NCBI GenBank assembly: GCA_930980855.1
Contig: CAKNIZ010000001.1
Location: 186,615 to 250,614 of the forward strand
Source: an uncultured Clostridium sp.
GTDB taxonomy: Bacteria; Bacillota; Clostridia; TANB77; CAG-508
Length of the DNA: 64,000 nt
Direction: 5' to 3'
Shown here: in pieces, positions 29,493 to 38,980 of the stretch
Numbering within the stretch: the stretch's first letter is position 1
How the letters are laid out: each line of letters begins with the position of its first letter
Translations under genes and position numbers: made by a program
Notes under the pieces: generated by a model
Databases searched by the model: none
Told to the model about the DNA's origin: nothing
The model's input: only the letters and a program-made list of their open reading frames with translations

Positions 29493-32090
29493 TTAATTCC
29501 CATAATAACTATCTACTAGCATTTGCTTTATCTCATTAACAAGCGGAACTCTAGGGTTTGCAGATGTGCATTGGTCTTCGAAAGCTCTATCTGCTAAAAT
29601 ATCTACTTTTGCCATAAATTCTTTTTCATCTATTCCCGCTTCCTTGAATGACTTTGGTATTCCAACATCTTCTCTTAATTTATTAACTTCATTAATTAAA
29701 GATTCTACACCTTCATCATCTGTATATGCAGGGAAGTTCATTCTCCTTGATATTTCTGCGTATTTATGTTTTGCAACATAGTATTCATATTTAGGGAATG
29801 ATACAAATTTAGTTGGTGCATCTACACCATTGTATTTTATAACATAAGGTAAAAGTATTGCATTTATTCTACCATGTGGAAGGTGGAATTCTGCTCCTAT
29901 CTTATGTGCCATTGAGTGGCAAACTCCTAAAAATGCATTTGTAAATGCCATTCCTGCAATTGTACTGCTATTGTGCATTTTTTCCCTTGCATATCTATTT
30001 GCCCCATTGTTATATGAATCTCTCAAATTTTTAAATACTAATTCAGCTGCTTTTTCAGCTAAGCCATCTGTATAATCTGATGCCATATTAGATACATAAG
30101 CTTCTAGTGCATGTGTTAGAACGTCCATTCCTGTATCCGCTGTTACACTCTTTGGAAGGCTCATAACTAAATCAGTATCAACTATTGCTACATTTGGAGT
30201 TAATTCATAATCTGCTAAAGGATATTTTTTATTTTTCTCTTTATCTGTAATTACTGCAAAAGATGTTACTTCTGAACCTGTTCCTGATGTTGTTGGTATT
30301 GCTACCATTTGAGCTTTTACACCAAGTTTAGGGAACTTATATGTTCTTTTTCTAATATCCATGAATTTTAGTTTCATACCTTCTATATCTGCTTCTGGAT
30401 GCTCATAGAAAAGCCACATTCCTTTTGCTGCATCTATTGGGCTTCCTCCTCCTATTGCTATTATTACGTCTGGTCCAAAGTTATTCATCATTTCTACACC
30501 TTTTTTTATTGTATCAAATGATGGGTCTGATTCTACATCAGAGAAAATTTCTGAATGTACATATTTTTCTCTTTTTCTTAGGTAGTATAAAACTTTATCT
30601 ACATATCCTAAGCTTACCATTGCCTTATCTGTTACAATAAATGCTCTTGAAATATCTGGCATTTTTTCTAAATATCCTAGTGAACCTGCTTCAAAATATA
30701 TTTTATTTGGAACTTTAAACCATTGCATATTAACTCTCCTTTTTGCTAGTCTTTTTACATTTATTAAATTTACACTAGACACATTTGAGGTTGTAGAATT
30801 TCCTCCAAATGTTCCGCAACCAAGTGTAAGAGATGGCATATTTGTATTATATATATCTCCTATCGCTCCATGTGATGATGGTGAATTTACAATGATTCTT
30901 CCTACTTTTACTCTATTTGAAAATTCTTTTATAACCTCTTCATTTTCAGAATGTATAACTGCTGAATGTCCCATTCCTCCAAATTCAATAAGTTTTTCTG
31001 CTAGGTCAATTCCTTCTTTTGAATCTTTGACTATATAATATGCTAAAACTGGACTTAATTTTTCTTTAGAAAACGGATATTCTATTCCTACACCATTTTC
31101 TTTTAAAACTAATACTTTTGTATTTTCTGGAACTTCTATATCTGCCATTTTTGCTATGTTATATGGAGATTTCCCAACTACAAAGCTATTAAGTTTATCT
31201 TCATCAAACATTTTCTCTCTTAATCTTTTTGTTTCTTCTTCATTTAAGAAATAACATCCTGCTTTTCTCATTAAATTTTCAAATTCTTCATGTATTTCTT
31301 CATCTACAATTACTGATTGCTCAGAAGCACATATCATTCCATTATCAAAAGATTTTGACATTACTAAATCATTTACAGATGTTTTTATTTTTGCTGATTT
31401 TTCTATATAGCAAGGTACATTTCCCGGACCCACACCTAAAGCTGGCTTTCCACAAGAGTATGCTGCTTTAACCATACTTGTTCCACCTGTTGCTAATATT
31501 AAATTTACGTCTGGATGATTCATAAGCATATTAGTTGCTGTTATTGATGGTTTTTCAATCCATAAAATACAATCTTCAGGTGCTCCTGCTTTTATTGCTG
31601 CATCTCTAACTATTTCTGCTGCTTTAGCACTACACTTTTGAGCTCCTGGATGGAATCCAAATATAATAACATTTCTTGTTTTTGCAGAAATAAGAGACTT
31701 AAACATTACTGTTGATGTTGGATTTGTGACAGGTGTAACTCCTGCTATAATTCCAACAGGTTCTGCTATTTCTTCATATCCTTCTTCTTCATTTTCAGAA
31801 ATTGTTCCAACAGTTTTATCATATTTTATACTATGGTAAATGTATTCTGTTGCAAACATATTCTTAGTTATTTTATCTTCATATATTCCTCTTCCAGTTT
31901 CTTCAACTGCAAGTTTTGCAAGTTCCATGTGATGCTCTTCTCCAGCCATTGACATTGCTTTTATAATTCTATCAACATCTACTTGAGATAATTTCATGTA
32001 TTCTTTTGATGCTTTTTTCGCTCTTTGTACTAAGTCATCAATCATTATTTTTATCTCTTGCTTTTCTTCCTCAGTAATTTCCTTAGCCAT
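29493..32090 (-). CDS. adhE: Bifunctional aldehyde-alcohol dehydrogenase
   Basis: N-terminal ALDH ([17 protein letters not shown]) and C-terminal Fe-ADH ([36 protein letters not shown]). Confidence 0.97.
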   Translation of the reverse strand: MAKEITEEEKQEIKIMIDDLVQRAKKASKEYMKLSQVDVDRIIKAMSMAGEEHHMELAKLAVEETGRGIYEDKITKNMFATEYIYHSIKYDKTVGTISENEEEGYEEIAEPVGIIAGVTPVTNPTSTVMFKSLISAKTRNVIIFGFHPGAQKCSAKAAEIVRDAAIKAGAPEDCILWIEKPSITATNMLMNHPDVNLILATGGTSMVKAAYSCGKPALGVGPGNVPCYIEKSAKIKTSVNDLVMSKSFDNGMICASEQSVIVDEEIHEEFENLMRKAGCYFLNEEETKRLREKMFDEDKLNSFVVGKSPYNIAKMADIEVPENTKVLVLKENGVGIEYPFSKEKLSPVLAYYIVKDSKEGIDLAEKLIEFGGMGHSAVIHSENEEVIKEFSNRVKVGRIIVNSPSSHGAIGDIYNTNMPSLTLGCGTFGGNSTTSNVSSVNLINVKRLAKRRVNMQWFKVPNKIYFEAGSLGYLEKMPDISRAFIVTDKAMVSLGYVDKVLYYLRKREKYVHSEIFSDVESDPSFDTIKKGVEMMNNFGPDVIIAIGGGSPIDAAKGMWLFYEHPEADIEGMKLKFMDIRKRTYKFPKLGVKAQMVAIPTTSGTGSEVTSFAVITDKEKNKKYPLADYELTPNVAIVDTDLVMSLPKSVTADTGMDVLTHALEAYVSNMASDYTDGLAEKAAELVFKNLRDSYNNGANRYAREKMHNSSTIAGMAFTNAFLGVCHSMAHKIGAEFHLPHGRINAILLPYVIKYNGVDAPTKFVSFPKYEYYVAKHKYAEISRRMNFPAYTDDEGVESLINEVNKLREDVGIPKSFKEAGIDEKEFMAKVDILADRAFEDQCTSANPRVPLVNEIKQMLVDSYYGN

Positions 32091-32183
32091 GCTTTTCCTC
32101 CTTGTATCTTAAAATTTTCTTCTTTAAGTTTATGCACTAATTATATAAATAATTATATAAAAAGGCAATAGTAGATTATAATA

Positions 32184-32567
32184 TTATCTTTCTTGGCTAT
32201 CATCTTCTCTATTTCGTTCTTCTAATTTTGCTTCTGCTTCTTTAAGCCATGTAATATATAAATCTATTTTGTCACAACTACTCATTGCTGCTTCCATCAA
32301 TTCTCTTTTTTTCCTTCTTAAAGCCTCTTGCACTTCTCTTGCCTTTTGTGGTTTTTGCAACACTTCTACAAGTTCTTCTTCTAATTCTTCAAACCTTACT
32401 CTTTTTTCGGCCTTTTCAGATTCTAGTTCTTCGTCATCCTTTTCTTCTTCAGCAGTATACGCCCTATTTCTTACTCTTTCATCTATTGCACTAATTTGAT
32501 GGTCTAAGTAAGTCATCTCATCTAGCGTTTTTTGTTTTTCTTTTAATATTTCTTCTATTCTTCCCAT
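32184..32567 (-). CDS. Hypothetical coiled-coil protein
   Basis: 127-aa Glu/Lys/Arg-rich ORF adjacent to a pseudouridine synthase gene. Confidence 0.55.
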   Translation of the reverse strand: MGRIEEILKEKQKTLDEMTYLDHQISAIDERVRNRAYTAEEEKDDEELESEKAEKRVRFEELEEELVEVLQKPQKAREVQEALRRKKRELMEAAMSSCDKIDLYITWLKEAEAKLEERNREDDSQER

Positions 32568-32568
32568 A

Positions 32569-33279
32569 TCATTTTATTCCTTCCATTAATCTCCACATAC
32601 CTTTTTTCTCTGGAAAATCTACAAATGTCATCTCTTGTTTAGTAATTGGATGTTCTAAAGTTAATTTATATGCCCATAAGCAAATACCAGTTCCTGCACC
32701 TCTTCCGTGGTATTTATTATCTCCATATATTGCATGCATTCTACTAGATAACTGAACTCTTATTTGATGATGTCTTCCTGTGTGTAGATTCATTTTTAAT
32801 AATGAAAGGTTTTGAGCTTTATCATATTTTAATACTTCATAGTCTAAAATTGCTTGTTTTGCATTTTTCTTGGTAGGTTTTACTACATAGCTTGTGTTTT
32901 TCTTTTCATCTTTCCACAAATAATCGACAAGTGTATCTTTTTCTTTCTCCATTTTTCCATTGCAAATTACCAAATATTCTTTTTTGAAAGTTTTATTTCT
33001 TACTTGTTCACTGAGTCTTGATGCAGCCTTTGATGTTTTTGCAAATACCATAACTCCACCAACAGGCCTATCTAATCTATGTACTAATCCTAAATATACA
33101 TTTCCTGGTTTGTTGTATTTTTCTTTTAAATAACTTTTTATAATGCTAAGCATGTCCACATCTTCAGTTTTATCTGCTTGTGATGGAATATTCACCATTT
33201 TTTCTACTACTATTATGTGATTATCTTCATATATTACTTTCATGGGATTTTTATTCCTCCCATCTTCCATAAATACCAC
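32569..33279 (-). CDS. RluA/RluD-family pseudouridine synthase
   Basis: VHRLDRPVGGVMVFAKTSKAASRLSEQVRN, LHTGRHHQIRVQLS. Confidence 0.93.
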   Translation of the reverse strand: MVFMEDGRNKNPMKVIYEDNHIIVVEKMVNIPSQADKTEDVDMLSIIKSYLKEKYNKPGNVYLGLVHRLDRPVGGVMVFAKTSKAASRLSEQVRNKTFKKEYLVICNGKMEKEKDTLVDYLWKDEKKNTSYVVKPTKKNAKQAILDYEVLKYDKAQNLSLLKMNLHTGRHHQIRVQLSSRMHAIYGDNKYHGRGAGTGICLWAYKLTLEHPITKQEMTFVDFPEKKGMWRLMEGIK

Positions 33280-34114
33280 ATGGTAATATTAGTTTTGAAT
33301 TTGTCATTGGAAGTCCAATTTCTCCATTACTAAATTTTCCATTTACTCTTTTAGGAATATTTATTCTCAATAAATTTTCTAATACCTGACTAGAAATTCC
33401 AGTTGTATATGAATTAATTAAAAAGAATAATGGTTTATCTGATAATACATTCATGCAAAGTTCTATTAAAGGTGCAATATTTTCTTCAAATTTCCAAACC
33501 TCTCCATTTGCACCTCTTCCATAAGAAGGTGGATCCATTATTATTCCATCATATTTATTGCCTCTTCTTATTTCTCTATTTACAAATTTTACAACATCAT
33601 CTATTAAAAATCTTACTGGTCTATCTTTTAAACCTGATGTAGCAACATTTTCTTTCGCCCATTCACACATTCCTTTTGAACTATCAACATGGCAAACAGA
33701 AGCTCCTGCTTTTAAACATGCAACAGTAGCTCCTCCTGTGTAAGCAAATAAATTTAATACTTTTATTTCTCTTTTACTTCCTTTTATTTTATTCATCATC
33801 CAGTCCCAGTTAACGGCCTGTTCTGGGAAAATGCCAGTATGTTTAAATCCCATTGGTTTTATATTAAATGTTAAGTCTTTATATGTAATTTTCCATGATT
33901 TTGGAACCTGATTTTTATATGTCCAACTTCCACCTCCTGTAGAACTTCTCACATATCTGGCATCTGCTTTTTTCCATTTTTCTGAAAATGTTTTTTCTTT
34001 CCAAATAATTTGTGGGTCTGGTCTAATTAAGGTTATATTTCCCCATCTTTCTAGTTTTTCTCCATTTGCCATATCTAATATTTCGTAATCTTGCCATTTA
34101 TTTGCTACTTCCAT
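33251..34114 (-). CDS. Class I SAM-dependent rRNA methyltransferase (RlmI-like)
   Basis: LNLFAYTGGATVACLKAGASVCHVDSSKGMCEWAKEN, IIMDPPSYGRG. Confidence 0.88.
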   Translation of the reverse strand: MEVANKWQDYEILDMANGEKLERWGNITLIRPDPQIIWKEKTFSEKWKKADARYVRSSTGGGSWTYKNQVPKSWKITYKDLTFNIKPMGFKHTGIFPEQAVNWDWMMNKIKGSKREIKVLNLFAYTGGATVACLKAGASVCHVDSSKGMCEWAKENVATSGLKDRPVRFLIDDVVKFVNREIRRGNKYDGIIMDPPSYGRGANGEVWKFEENIAPLIELCMNVLSDKPLFFLINSYTTGISSQVLENLLRINIPKRVNGKFSNGEIGLPMTNSKLILPCGIYGRWEE

Positions 34115-34124
34115 TTTGCCTCCA

Positions 34125-34229
34125 TCATAAGGTTCCTAATAGTTGTATAAATTGATAAAGTAAAGCAAAAAGTATTGCTTGTACAATAACTGAACATACT
34201 ACTAAACCTGTTATAATTTTTTTACTCAT
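34125..34229 (-). CDS. Small predicted membrane protein (34 aa)
   Basis: MSKKIITGLVVCSVIVQAILFALLYQFIQLLGTL*, RBS AAGGGGG; below the ORF-track cutoff. Confidence 0.55.
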   Translation of the reverse strand: MSKKIITGLVVCSVIVQAILFALLYQFIQLLGTL

Positions 34230-34280
34230 AATTTTCCCCCTTGTAATTAGTTTCAATACTAATTATATTCTGGGAGCTTA

Positions 34281-36092
34281 TTAAATATTACTTAAATCGT
34301 CTTTTATTTTTCGTGCTAATTCTTCATTTATACCTTTAACTTTTGTAATTTCATCTATATCTGCTTCTTTTATTTTTTGCACACTTCCAAATTTTTTTAA
34401 TAAAAGTGCTTTTTTAGTAGTTCCTATTCCTTTTATATCGTCTAATGCAGATTTACTCATAGATTTGTCTCTTAAAAATTTATGATATCCTATTGCTGTA
34501 TCATGAACAGTGTCTTGGAATTGAGTTATTAAATTAAACATATCTTCTGAAATTTCTATTTCATTTCTATTTTCATCTATTAGTGCTCTAGTTCTATGTT
34601 TATCATTTTTTACCATTCCAAATACTCTTATGTCAAGGCTTTTTTCACTTTCTATTTCCAAATTGTGAATAGCTTTTAAAATTGCTCTTATTTGTGTAAT
34701 ACCTCCATCTGCAAATATAACATCTGGAAGTTTTCCAAATCCATCATCTTCTTTATCTATTGAATGTCTTAGTCTTCTAGTTACTACTTCCTCCATACAT
34801 CTTGGGTCATCTTGTTCAAATACTGTTTTTATTTTGAATCTCCTAGACAAATTCTTTTTAATAACTCCATCTATCATTACACACATTCCAGCAACCATAT
34901 ATGTTCCTGAGATATTTGAAATATCAAAACATTCTATTCTTCTAGGTAATCTATCTAATTTTAGTGCTTCTTTCATATCTACGATGATATGCTGATTACC
35001 TTTTTGTTTATTCTTTAATGTGATCTCGGCATTGTTTTCAGCCATTTCAACTAATCTTAATTTTTCACCTTTTTGTGGAACTTTTATTTCAACTTTTCTT
35101 TCTGCCATTTGTGTTAACCATATTTCTAAAAGTTCTCTATCTTCAATATCTTCTTTTATCATGATTTTATTAGGTAAAAAACTTCTTCCAACATAGTATT
35201 GTTTAATAAAATCAGATATTATTTCCTTGTCTTCTTCATCATTTAATCCTTTTAGGAAGAAATGGTCTCTTCCTACCATTTTACTATTTCTTACATAAAA
35301 TATTTCTATGCAAATTTCATATTCATCTCTATATAATCCTATAACATCAATATCATTTTCAGATATATTTGAAACTTTTTGTTTTTGTGAAATTCTTTCT
35401 ACTGCATTTATTTGGTCTCTTATTTCTGCTGCTTTTTCATATTCCATATTTTTAGCTGCTATTTCCATTTTTTCTTGTAATTCTTTTTTTACATTATCTG
35501 TTTTTCCTTCTAATATGGATATGATTTGGTCAATTTGCTTGTGATACTCTTCCTTTGTAATATATCCCATACATGGTGCAGAGCATCTTTTTATATGATA
35601 ATTTAAACAAGCTCTATCTTTATATTTAAAACTTTTGCATTGCCTAATCTTAAATTTTGATTTTATGAATTCACACATTTCTTTTGCAGCTCCGGAGTTC
35701 GGATATGGTCCAAAATACTTCGCTCCATCATTTAATATTTTTCTAGTAATATATACATCTGGAAAATCTGCTTTTACATTTATTTTTATATATGGATATG
35801 TTTTATCATCTTTAAGAAGGACGTTAAATTTAGGCATATTCTTTTTTATTAGATTACATTCTAATACTAAAGCTTCTGCCTCATTGTCACAAACTATATA
35901 TTCAAAATGGTCTATTAACGCTACCATGTTTTGTATTCTTTGAGTTTTCTTATTTTTTCTAAAATATTGAGTCACTCTTCGTTTTAATGATATAGCTTTA
36001 CCAACATATATTATCTTGTCATTTTTATCATGCATTATATATACGCCAGGCTTATTTGGTAGCTTTTTTAGCTCTTCTTCTATATTAAACAT
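34281..36092 (-). CDS. uvrC: Excinuclease ABC subunit C
   Basis: LPNKPGVYIMHDKNDKIIYVGKAISLKRRV, DISNISGTYMVAGMCVMIDG. Confidence 0.97.
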   Translation of the reverse strand: MFNIEEELKKLPNKPGVYIMHDKNDKIIYVGKAISLKRRVTQYFRKNKKTQRIQNMVALIDHFEYIVCDNEAEALVLECNLIKKNMPKFNVLLKDDKTYPYIKINVKADFPDVYITRKILNDGAKYFGPYPNSGAAKEMCEFIKSKFKIRQCKSFKYKDRACLNYHIKRCSAPCMGYITKEEYHKQIDQIISILEGKTDNVKKELQEKMEIAAKNMEYEKAAEIRDQINAVERISQKQKVSNISENDIDVIGLYRDEYEICIEIFYVRNSKMVGRDHFFLKGLNDEEDKEIISDFIKQYYVGRSFLPNKIMIKEDIEDRELLEIWLTQMAERKVEIKVPQKGEKLRLVEMAENNAEITLKNKQKGNQHIIVDMKEALKLDRLPRRIECFDISNISGTYMVAGMCVMIDGVIKKNLSRRFKIKTVFEQDDPRCMEEVVTRRLRHSIDKEDDGFGKLPDVIFADGGITQIRAILKAIHNLEIESEKSLDIRVFGMVKNDKHRTRALIDENRNEIEISEDMFNLITQFQDTVHDTAIGYHKFLRDKSMSKSALDDIKGIGTTKKALLLKKFGSVQKIKEADIDEITKVKGINEELARKIKDDLSNI

Positions 36093-36228
36093 TTCTCTTT
36101 CCTTCCAATAAAATTATACCATATGAGCGGAGTAAAAACAAGGTATGTTTGAGTTTCCAAAATATTGCTAATAATTTTTCTTTACTTTTTATAGCATATC
36201 CCATTTTATTTCCGAATATATTTATATC

Positions 36229-37248
36229 ATGAGAAATTTTAAGTTTTATTGCATTTCCTTAAAGAGAAATATTTTACCAATTTTATTTTTATTATTTATA
36301 GTTTTCCTATTAATATTTTCTAACAGTAATTTAGTAGCTACTAAATCCGGACTTAGTTTATGGGCTAATTCTGTAGTCCCATCATTATTTCCTTTCTTAG
36401 TAGCAACTGAGCTTTTGAGCTATACCAACATAGTTAATTTTATAGGTAGAAAATTGGACAGATTTATGAAACCTATTTTTAATGTCCCAGGAATTAGTGC
36501 ATATCCGTTTGTTCTTGGAATGATTAGTGGATATCCAGTTGGAGCTAAAACTGTCTGTCAGATTTATAAAGAAGGACTTTGTACAAAAAAAGAAGCAGAA
36601 TTTATGCTAGCTTATACTAATAATTCTGGTCCATTATTTATTGTTGGAACTGTTGGTATATCTATGTTTGGAAGTACTACAATTGGTTTAATTTTACTAC
36701 TTACTCATATTCTAGCTTCTATTTCAGTTGGAATTATTTTAGGTAAGTTTTTTAAAAAAGATAGTGTTTCTATTCAAAATAGAATTATAAAAAATAATAG
36801 AAAAACTATTACCTTCTCTTCTTTAGGCGAAGTTTTAGGTAATAGCATTATGAGTAGTATAAAAACAATTCTAATGATTGGCGGTTTCGTAGTTATATTT
36901 TCAGTAATTATTTCTATACTTAAAAATTCAGGATTACTAAATTTTATATCTCACATTTTTGGTGACTCTGAATTCGTATCTGGTATTATAACAGGAATCA
37001 TTGAGCTTACAAATGGTCTAAATGTTGTTAGTAACATTCATGTAAAACAAATTTCAATAAATATATTAATATGCGCTTTTCTATTAGGTTTTGCTGGTCT
37101 TTCTATTATGCTTCAAATATTAAGTGTAGTGTCCAAAGAAAAACTTTCTATAAAGCCATATGTTATTGGAAAGATTATGCAAGCAATACTTGCGACTTTA
37201 TATACTTTTGTAGTTTTGCAGTTACCAATATTTGGTTTTAATTTATAA
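36229..37248 (+). CDS. ylbJ: Sporulation integral membrane protein YlbJ
   Basis: LWANSVVPSLFPFLVATELL, GMISGYPVGAKTVCQIYKEGLCTKKEAEFMLAYTNNSGPLFI. Confidence 0.9.
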   Translation: MRNFKFYCISLKRNILPILFLLFIVFLLIFSNSNLVATKSGLSLWANSVVPSLFPFLVATELLSYTNIVNFIGRKLDRFMKPIFNVPGISAYPFVLGMISGYPVGAKTVCQIYKEGLCTKKEAEFMLAYTNNSGPLFIVGTVGISMFGSTTIGLILLLTHILASISVGIILGKFFKKDSVSIQNRIIKNNRKTITFSSLGEVLGNSIMSSIKTILMIGGFVVIFSVIISILKNSGLLNFISHIFGDSEFVSGIITGIIELTNGLNVVSNIHVKQISINILICAFLLGFAGLSIMLQILSVVSKEKLSIKPYVIGKIMQAILATLYTFVVLQLPIFGFNL

Positions 37249-37260
37249 AAGTTGTATATT

Positions 37261-37920
37261 TTAAACAGATTTCATATTTTTAATAGTATATTTATAATCT
37301 TTAGAATTTATAATTGATGTACCAGCTACAGCTATAGTAGTTCCAACTTCTTTTACTTGTTTTGCATTTTCTAAATTAATTCCACCATCAACTTCTATTT
37401 CTGTCTCTAATTCTAATTCATCTATTATTTTTTTTGCTTCCTCTATTTTTGAAATTGTACTTTCTATAAATTTCTGTCCACCTTTTCCAGGTTCAACAGA
37501 CATTATAAGAAGCATATTTATTCTTGGCAAAAATGTTTTTATTTCTTCTATACTAGTATTTGGTTTTATAGCAAGGCCTACTTTACAATCATATTCTTTA
37601 ATATAATTTATAAATTGATTAACTTCTTCCTTATTTTTGCAAGCTTCATAATGAAATGTTAGAATATGAGGATTAAATATAACATAACTATCTATATATT
37701 CTTTTATATTTGATACCATAAAGTGCACATCAATTGGAATATTTGTAATTTGATTTAGGTATTCGCAATATTTTCTCATTTTTTCAGATGTATCATTTTC
37801 TACAAATCTTCCATCCATTACGTCTATATGAAAATAATCTGTATGGGCTACTTCTAAATCGTATATTGTTTGAACTATCTTATTTTCTTCTACATTCAAA
37901 AGTGATGTTGATATTTCCAT
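37261..37920 (-). CDS. rpe: Ribulose-phosphate 3-epimerase
   Basis: DYFHIDVMDGRFV, IDVHFMVSN, MSVEPGKGGQKFI, EVDGGINLENAKQV. Confidence 0.92.
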   Translation of the reverse strand: MEISTSLLNVEENKIVQTIYDLEVAHTDYFHIDVMDGRFVENDTSEKMRKYCEYLNQITNIPIDVHFMVSNIKEYIDSYVIFNPHILTFHYEACKNKEEVNQFINYIKEYDCKVGLAIKPNTSIEEIKTFLPRINMLLIMSVEPGKGGQKFIESTISKIEEAKKIIDELELETEIEVDGGINLENAKQVKEVGTTIAVAGTSIINSKDYKYTIKNMKSV

Positions 37921-38783
37921 TAATCATATCTCCTTTTATACTTTTCTTTTAATTCTTCATATATTTTTTTATAATTGATATATCTTGTTTCTGATATTTT
38001 TCCATCTTCTACTGCTTTTTTTACCCCGCATTCTTTCGCATCTTCAAATACGTGGCTACATCCTACATATTTACAATCTGAAATATATTTTTTAAACTCT
38101 TTAAATTTTTTGTCTAAATTTGTATATTCTATCTCAGTAATATCAAAAGTTGAAAATCCTGGTGTATCTGCTATAAATGTATTTTTTTCTAATTCATATA
38201 ATGTTACTGCTGTTGTTGTATTTTTACCTCTTTTATTTTTGCTACTTATTAGCCCCTCTTCAGTTATATCTTTTTCAAACAACGCATTTATGATAGTAGA
38301 TTTTCCTACTCCTGAATTTCCTGAAAACACAGATTCTTTATTTTTCAAATATTTTTTTAGTTCATCAAGTCCAATTCTATTTTTTGCCTGCATTTGTACA
38401 GTTTTATATCCTACTTTTTTGTATAATTTTGCAAGATTTTCTCCGCTTTCTAAATCACACTTATTAAAAACAATTATACTTTCTACTCCTAGATTTTCTG
38501 CGAATGCAAGTTGTTTATCTAATAGTAAAATGTCTGGTTTTGGATCCTTCATTGAAAGAACAAAAACAATTTGCTCTATGTTAGCAATTCTAGGTCTTTT
38601 TATATAGTTTTTTCTTTTTTTAATATTTATTATTACATCATTTTCTATTTCTACTCTATCTCCAACCACTGGAGTTATTTCATCCTTTTTGAATTTTCCT
38701 CTAGCAGTACATATTTTAATATTATCATTTTCATCAACTATTTTATATTGGTTAGAAATATTCTGTATTATTATTCCATTCAT
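37920..38783 (-). CDS. rsgA: Ribosome small-subunit-dependent GTPase A (start trimmed to MNGIII)
   Basis: NKCDL, SGNSGVGKSTIINAL, ADTPGFSTF, CKYVGCSHVFEDAKECGVKKAVEDG; ATG at 38783 with AGGAG upstream. Confidence 0.95.
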   Translation of the reverse strand: MNGIIIQNISNQYKIVDENDNIKICTARGKFKKDEITPVVGDRVEIENDVIINIKKRKNYIKRPRIANIEQIVFVLSMKDPKPDILLLDKQLAFAENLGVESIIVFNKCDLESGENLAKLYKKVGYKTVQMQAKNRIGLDELKKYLKNKESVFSGNSGVGKSTIINALFEKDITEEGLISSKNKRGKNTTTAVTLYELEKNTFIADTPGFSTFDITEIEYTNLDKKFKEFKKYISDCKYVGCSHVFEDAKECGVKKAVEDGKISETRYINYKKIYEELKEKYKRRYD

Positions 38784-38805
38784 TATTACTCCTATTATAA
38801 ATAAA

Positions 38806-38940
38806 ATGTATATTTGAAACTTCGCAGTTCCACGCAAGCGTCCAAACAAGCTGGAAGGATTCCAGCGAAGTACGTTTGGAGCTGGCAAATTCGTAGAATT
38901 TGAGCAGCGACCGCAAGGAACCAGAAGTTCAAATATACAT
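38806..38940 (+). repeat. Structured repeat family copy F (long form, 135 bp)
   Basis: ATGTATATTTGAAAC ... GTTCAAATATACAT; inner GCTGGAAGGATTCCAGC and AAATTCGTAGAATTT hairpins. Confidence 0.9.
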
Positions 38941-38980
38941 TTTTTATTAAATTAATAAGCTATAAATTCTAACACAAATC

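Noticed and set aside
29566-32499. Many ORFs opposite long genes (e.g. plus-strand ORFs over adhE, mfd, rnjA, prkC)
   Set aside because: Low-complexity antisense translations without RBS, inside strongly recognisable minus-strand genes
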